From the NCBI GenBank assembly GCA_977017575.1, contig CDRNVI010000056.1, forward strand, positions 248,001 through 312,000: a stretch of 64,000 nt of DNA. Direction: 5' to 3'. Below the pieces are notes generated by a model, which saw only the letters and a list, made by a program, of their open reading frames with translations, made no database searches and was not told the DNA's origin. Below are positions 60,395-64,000 of this stretch, in pieces. A program made the translations under genes and the position numbers. Position 1 is the first letter of the stretch. The number at the start of each line of letters is the position of its first letter. Source of the stretch: Paramoeba atlantica (lineage: Eukaryota; Discosea).

Positions 60395-60600
60395 TGCTAT
60401 GGGAACTCACCTTTGCTCCCGGTGAGGCCCCGGAGTTGCGAGAGGTCTCCATACCCCACAACTACCACCTTTTCGCGCGACCCCCGCTAAATAGGGGGGA
60501 AGGTGGTAGTTGTTTTGGGGAATATGAGAGGCCGAACGCACGGAGGGGCCGGCCGGGCCACTGAGTCACGTGAAAGTGTGACACCCAAAAACTAAACCTA
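60395..60600. repeat. Fold-back repeat (family M3), copy 1
   Basis: CTCACCTTTGCTCCCGGTGA, then CCCCACAACTACCACCTT, a centre with CCCCGCTAAATAGGGGGG, the mirrored AAGGTGGTAGTTGTTTTGGG, and finally GAGAGGCCGAACGCACGGAG. The reverse complement of much of this appears at 63770-64000 and a direct copy at 63485-63607. Confidence 0.65.
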
Positions 60601-60896
60601 GATCTTGTTTGCACAACAGAACCGTAAATGGCACGTAAAGATAGTTGGCCGGGGATTGTGGTTTGGCCGCAGGATTGTGTATTTATTTTCCTATGCATTG
60701 TCACGTTCTTTACCTTTTTGGGGGCAAATGGTGAACGTCGACCAGAAAAGGGGCATTCTAAACACTGTCAACATGGGTAACCAACTTGAAGGTATACAGG
60801 ATACGGAATGAAATAACCTGTACTTTCTGCGGGAAGAAATTTCCTTCTGCGTGAAGAAATAACGACGGTACACATGGACACAAAAAATAACGAGCC

Positions 60897-61559
60897 TTAC
60901 TCCGAGTCACTACTTTCGTCTTCTTCGTCGCGGTAGAAACTAACAGCTTTGCAGAATGTACGAATATCTTGGAAGATGCGACGTACACGGGAACCTCCGT
61001 TGACAGAGAGTGTCGCGTTAGCAATTTCTGCGAAAAACTTCATTCGGTGAGCGCGAGATATTTCATCGTTGCCAAGACGGCCCCCACGAGCTTTGAGTTC
61101 CTTTTTGAGGAGGCCATTGGCATGTTCCACGGTATTAGTGTGGATGCCGGAGACTGCTACCCAATGTTTTCGATGGTTTACGGGCCCATGGCGCCATTCC
61201 CGATTTAGACACTTGCTGGCACCAGCGCAGTCCGTATATATTTGGCAACGGGAGTTCTTGGCAAGATAGCGCACATGAGCGGTCATAGTGGCAGCATCTG
61301 TGCTTTCCAGGTACTTTACAAATATCACTTTCATGGGATAGTGTATGCGACCTTCTTCATCTGGTATCTCATCGCAGTGTACCAAAGTATGGTACCAAGA
61401 GGAACCATCGCGTCGGATTCTTTTCCCTCGACCGCACCCCATTCGCTTGATCCGGGAAACGCACGTTTCGTCCTTTTGCATGAAAAGAACTGTGCCCTGT
61501 GAAGCGTCGAAGCGCATGTCGTGCGCAGTGCTAATAATGTATTCGAAGAATTGAAACAA
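60897..61559 (-). pseudogene. IS1595/Merlin-like transposase, C-terminal catalytic region
   Basis: 220 codons. They contain KDETCVSRIKRMG (first Asp motif), QIYTDCAGASKCLN (second Asp) and VNHRKHWVAVSGIHTNTVEHANGLLKKELK (catalytic Glu), and end acidic (DEEDESSDSE). It is the same family as 41401-42343. The zinc-ribbon N-terminus is missing because the RNase H repeat abuts it at about 61597. The catalytic triad appears complete. TIRs were not found around it. Confidence 0.65.
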
Positions 61560-61596
61560 TTTAACAATTGTATTTTCGAACGGGAAATAGTTCTGA

Positions 61597-62370
61597 GAAT
61601 GAGTGGAACAGAAGACAAATACTATTCCATAGCATGGGATGCTGGCTCAGCTGAGAGAGCTGAGGTTGAATCGCTGAGGGAAGCGCTGGAAAGGATACCT
61701 AATGAGGCTCAAACAGTTGTCATACACACCGATCCGTTCTATGTATGGAATTTCTTCCATCATACTCGTCTACGACGGCGAATCATTGGGTATAACAATC
61801 TACCGAATGGGGGTATCCTTGAGAAATTGGATCGGGAAATTCGAACGCTCCAATCGAGGGATAAAAGGTGTTACGTGTGCAAAGTGAAATCCCACAACGG
61901 GAACATTTACAATGAGAAGGCAGACCTTGGCGCTTGCAGGGTCGAGAAAAATAGTCCCAGCCTCAGAAGTAAAGAGGAGAAAGACTGCGACAAGTGCCTC
62001 AGAAGCTCAAAGGGTTAGCTCAGAAACCGTCCAAACCATGAATCGTCCTCGGAAACACTGTGGCCAAATACCTAAGCCATTAGGGAAAAGACGGGATTAC
62101 TTCAAGATTGCAGAAGGTGATCCTCTCTCCAAAAAGGGCACCTCGCCACCTGTAGAGACTGGAGTGGATTCTCCTGAAAAGAAAGAGTGCTTGCCTGAGG
62201 AATGTGATGCCAAAAATACAAAGTTGCATGAAAGACGTACCACGCCCGGTTCAGCGGACAAGGAGCATGAAAGGGCGAATTCACCTGAGAGAAAGACGTC
62301 GAAGCGACGACAAAAACGGATGTGTTCTTAACCGATGCAAATCGGTCTTATAGGATAGGATAGGACAATC
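61597..62370 (+). mobile_element. RNase H-bearing repeat, copy 2
   Basis: The + strand carries AERAEVESLREALERIP, VVIHTDPFYV and VKSHNGNIYNEKADLGA, which are the motifs of an RNase HI-type domain. A long basic, Ser-rich tail follows, and the copy ends with the AACCGATGCAAATCGGT palindrome and a TAGGATAGGATAGGA tract. The reverse-oriented relative is at 6067-6785. The RNase H suggests retroelement ancestry; no reverse transcriptase is present. It looks broken. Confidence 0.55.
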
Positions 62371-62410
62371 CTGCGGAAGTGGCAGACATAGGTTCTCAGT
62401 GCGCGACCCG

Positions 62411-62490
62411 CGCGCTCCAGCGCGCGGGTCGCCAAAAAATATAATTCTGTCCCAGGGCTACGCTCACAGTTGGTCCTTGCTCGCGAGACC
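62411..62490 (+). repeat. Second copy of the 58.4-kb repeat
   Basis: GCGCGCGGGTCGCCAAAAAA, then ATAATTCTGT and ACGCTCACAGTTGGTCCTTG match 58392-58460. Confidence 0.6.
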
Positions 62491-62666
62491 ACGTGAGATC
62501 ATGTGAGACCTCTCCAGAGCGGATTTGGCTCGGGAGGGTTGTTGAATGACCAAAACGAGGTCACGCGAGATCGTACTCGCAACCCCTCAATAGTTGGGGG
62601 CTGATTTTGAGGAGCTGCGGGTGAAGTCTCGCCACCACGTTCAGCTAAACCAAAGAAGTGCAAAAA

Positions 62667-62740
62667 TGCTCCCGGCAGGGATCGAACCTGCGACCTTGGG
62701 CTTATTAGACCCACGCTCTAACCATCTGAGCTACGAGAGC
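62667..62740 (-). tRNA. trnI-AAU: tRNA-Ile (anticodon AAT)
   Basis: 74 nt on the minus strand. Acceptor stem GCTCTCG/CGGGAGC, D arm GCTCAGATGGTTAGAGC, anticodon loop CTAATAA in stem TGGGT/GCCCA, T arm GCAGGTTCGATCCCTGC. T5 terminator at 62662-62666 on the transcribed side. Confidence 0.95.
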
Positions 62741-62823
62741 ACACTTCGTGTTCGGTGATCTTCTAGGACAACTGAAATTAATGTCACGGATTGCATATCT
62801 GTCCGCTCGACTCACGGTGTATT

Positions 62824-62895
62824 GGTCGCGTGGCTCAATGGTAGAGCGTCTGACTACGGATCAGGCGGTTGCAGGTTCGATCCCTGTCGCGATCA
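62824..62895 (+). tRNA. trnR-ACG: tRNA-Arg (anticodon ACG)
   Basis: 72 nt. Acceptor GGTCGCG/CGCGATC with one G-T pair, A box TGGCTCAATGG, anticodon loop CTACGGA, T arm GCAGGTTCGATCCCTGT. TTTT follows at 62896. Confidence 0.95.
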
Positions 62896-62920
62896 TTTTG
62901 TCGACGTGAGTTCGACAAAA

Positions 62921-62992
62921 AGGACGCACCCGGGTTTGAACCAGGGACCTCTCGATCTGCAGTCGAATGCTCTACCACTGAGCTATGCGTCC
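62921..62992 (-). tRNA. trnC-GCA: tRNA-Cys (anticodon GCA)
   Basis: 72 nt on the minus strand. Acceptor GGACGCA/TGCGTCC, D arm GCTCAGTGGTAGAGC, anticodon loop CTGCAGA, T arm CCTGGTTCAAACCCGGG. T5 terminator at 62916-62920. Its 5' end faces the U2 gene, 93 bp away. Confidence 0.95.
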
Positions 62993-63085
62993 ACGAGCCC
63001 GGCTCCTGAGGAAATTTTATTTTGACGCACACGGATCTTTTTGCCTAGCGGCGCACAGCTTGGATGCCGTACCTCGCGTGCGTTC

Positions 63086-63235
63086 ATACCTTCTCGGCCG
63101 TAAGGCTAAGATCAAGTGTAATTTCTGTTCTTGTCAGCTTAGTATCTGATATCAGCCTCCGGGCTGAAGATCTAGCTAATCTCCTGCGGCGGTCAGGTTC
63201 CCGATTTGCATTGCTCGGGATCTTGGCCGCTGCTC
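63086..63235 (+). ncRNA. U2: U2 spliceosomal snRNA
   Basis: The first 65 nt follow the universal U2 5' domain: TTCTCGGCC...GGCTAAGATCAAGTGTA, then CTGTTCTTGTCAGCTTAGTA and TCTGATA (stem-loop IIa). The branch-site recognition region reads GTAATT where most eukaryotes have GTAGTA. Beyond stem IIa the sequence is divergent, but a strong hairpin at 63186-63233 (GCGGCGGTCAGG.../...TCTTGGCCGCTGC) with a loop containing TTTGCATTGC resembles stem-loop IV. I see no canonical Sm site (AATTTTTGG). The 3' end is set after this hairpin; a TTTT run at 63274 is an alternative limit (about 190 nt). U2 pairs with intron branch points in the spliceosome. Confidence 0.75.
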
Positions 63236-63299
63236 TGCGTTACTACCGCATACCTCCCCTCAGTAAGAGAATGGGTTTTAGGTCGGAAATCCACGCCGA

Positions 63300-63480
63300 G
63301 GGGCTGGCGTTAGCACATTTATAATGCATATTAACTGCACGTTTATAATGCATACTAAGCGGCACATTCAAATGCATATAGCACTTTCACATGCATAACA
63401 GCACATTCATATGCATAAATCCGGCACATTCACATGCATATAGCACATTCACATGCATAACAGCGCATTCACATGCATAA
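63300..63480 (+). repeat. About 20-bp minisatellite GCACATTCACATGCATA
   Basis: Eight to nine degenerate units with ATGCATA as the core and GCACATTCACATG before it. A single unit also lies at 60330-60350, at the corresponding position before the M3 fold-back repeat. Confidence 0.65.
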
Positions 63481-63484
63481 AATT

Positions 63485-64000
63485 TTAGGCACGGATTTCA
63501 ACTTTTTTGAAAAGTTGGTGCGGGGTGCTATGGAAGCTCACGTTTGCTCCCGGTGAGGCCCCGGAGTTGCGAGAGGCCTCCATACCCCACAACTACCACC
63601 TTCCCCCCCTATTTAGGGTGGAAGTATAGGAATATTGCATAAGTATAGGAATATTGCATAAGTATAGGAATATTGCACAAGTATAGGAATATTGCACAAG
63701 TATAGGAATATTGCATAAGTATAGGAATATTGCATAAGTATAGGAATATTGCATAGCCGTCTAATCATGTCACAAAATACTGTGAATTAGTTTAGTATAG
63801 GTTTAGTTTTTGGGTATCACACTTTCACGTGACTCAGTGGCCCGGCCGGCCCCTCCGTGCGTTCGGCCTCTCATTTCCCCCAAAACAACTACCACCTTCC
63901 CCCCATTTATCACCCTAAATAGGGGGGGAAGGTGGTAGTTGTGGGGTATGGAGGCCTCTCGCAACTCCGGGGCCTCACCGGGAGCAAAGGTGAGTTCCCA
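63485..64000. mobile_element. Fold-back repeat (family M3), copy 2, with nested 19-bp array
   Basis: 63485-63607 matches 60355-60470 directly. 63608-63755 is eight tandem AGTATAGGAATATTGCATA units. 63770-64000 is the reverse complement of 60400-60600, so the whole folds on itself. The right edge is cut by the end of the window. Confidence 0.65.

Overview
The window is nuclear DNA of a eukaryote. It carries an apparent U2 spliceosomal RNA gene, eukaryotic tRNA genes with T-run terminators, a Sec63-type ER translocon J-protein, a PP1 inhibitor-3 (PPP1R11/Ypi1) homologue, a lipase class 3 protein, and many Tc1/mariner, pogo, hAT, IS1595/Merlin-like and IS30-like elements plus a non-LTR retrotransposon. 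Protein genes are long, uninterrupted ORFs, so the organism is intron-poor. Every host-type protein gene of appreciable size (five LRR loci and one LRR relic, PPP1R11-like, the 1402-aa Ser-rich protein, the zinc-finger protein, lipase, SEC63) lies on the + strand, whereas transposons lie on both. That bias, a tRNA-Cys divergent from U2 by about 93 bp, and a compact U2 with an altered branch-site recognition sequence recall the Euglenozoa (kinetoplastids and relatives). I treat this as a hypothesis: the pyrimidine-rich leaders often lack an AG close to the ATG, and a compact-gene alga remains possible.

Layout. 1-20 kb is repeat-rich. It holds LRR locus 1 (split by a GC-rich insertion), an IS30-like element reduced to its HTH, a palindromic MITE family, an RNase H-bearing repeat, an hAT-like relic, Tc1 and pogo relics, a lone RRM ORF, LRR locus 2, the PPP1R11-like gene, a TA-flanked inverted-repeat element and an LRR relic. 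20.3-30.1 kb is a 101-bp satellite. Within it, a 2,695-bp unit (5'-truncated REL-endonuclease LINE plus satellite) is tandemly repeated about 2.6 times, nearly perfectly. 30-38.6 kb holds a C-tract inverted-repeat element, LRR locus 3 (the cleanest copy), the 1402-aa secretory or membrane Ser-rich protein and a 307-aa protein with a U1-like zinc finger. 39-48 kb is dominated by IS1595/Merlin-like transposons with nested MITEs, LRR locus 4 and a Tc1-like element with roughly 100-bp TIRs whose pre-insertion site survives as a paralogous repeat at 4.7 kb. 48-55.5 kb holds LRR locus 5, the lipase-fold protein (nucleophile Ser replaced by Cys) and SEC63. 55.6-64 kb holds the fullest hAT-like copy, tRNA-Leu, an IS1595-like ORF, a second RNase H repeat, a tRNA-Ile/Arg/Cys plus U2 cluster, and fold-back repeats.

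Two threads link the region. First, an LRR gene family has expanded inside transposon-rich DNA, in at least two cases with the same repeat just upstream. Second, many unrelated TA-flanked elements share inverted termini built around runs of C/G. SEC63 and the lipase-like protein are adjacent and co-oriented and both belong to the secretory pathway, but nothing in the sequence shows a functional link.
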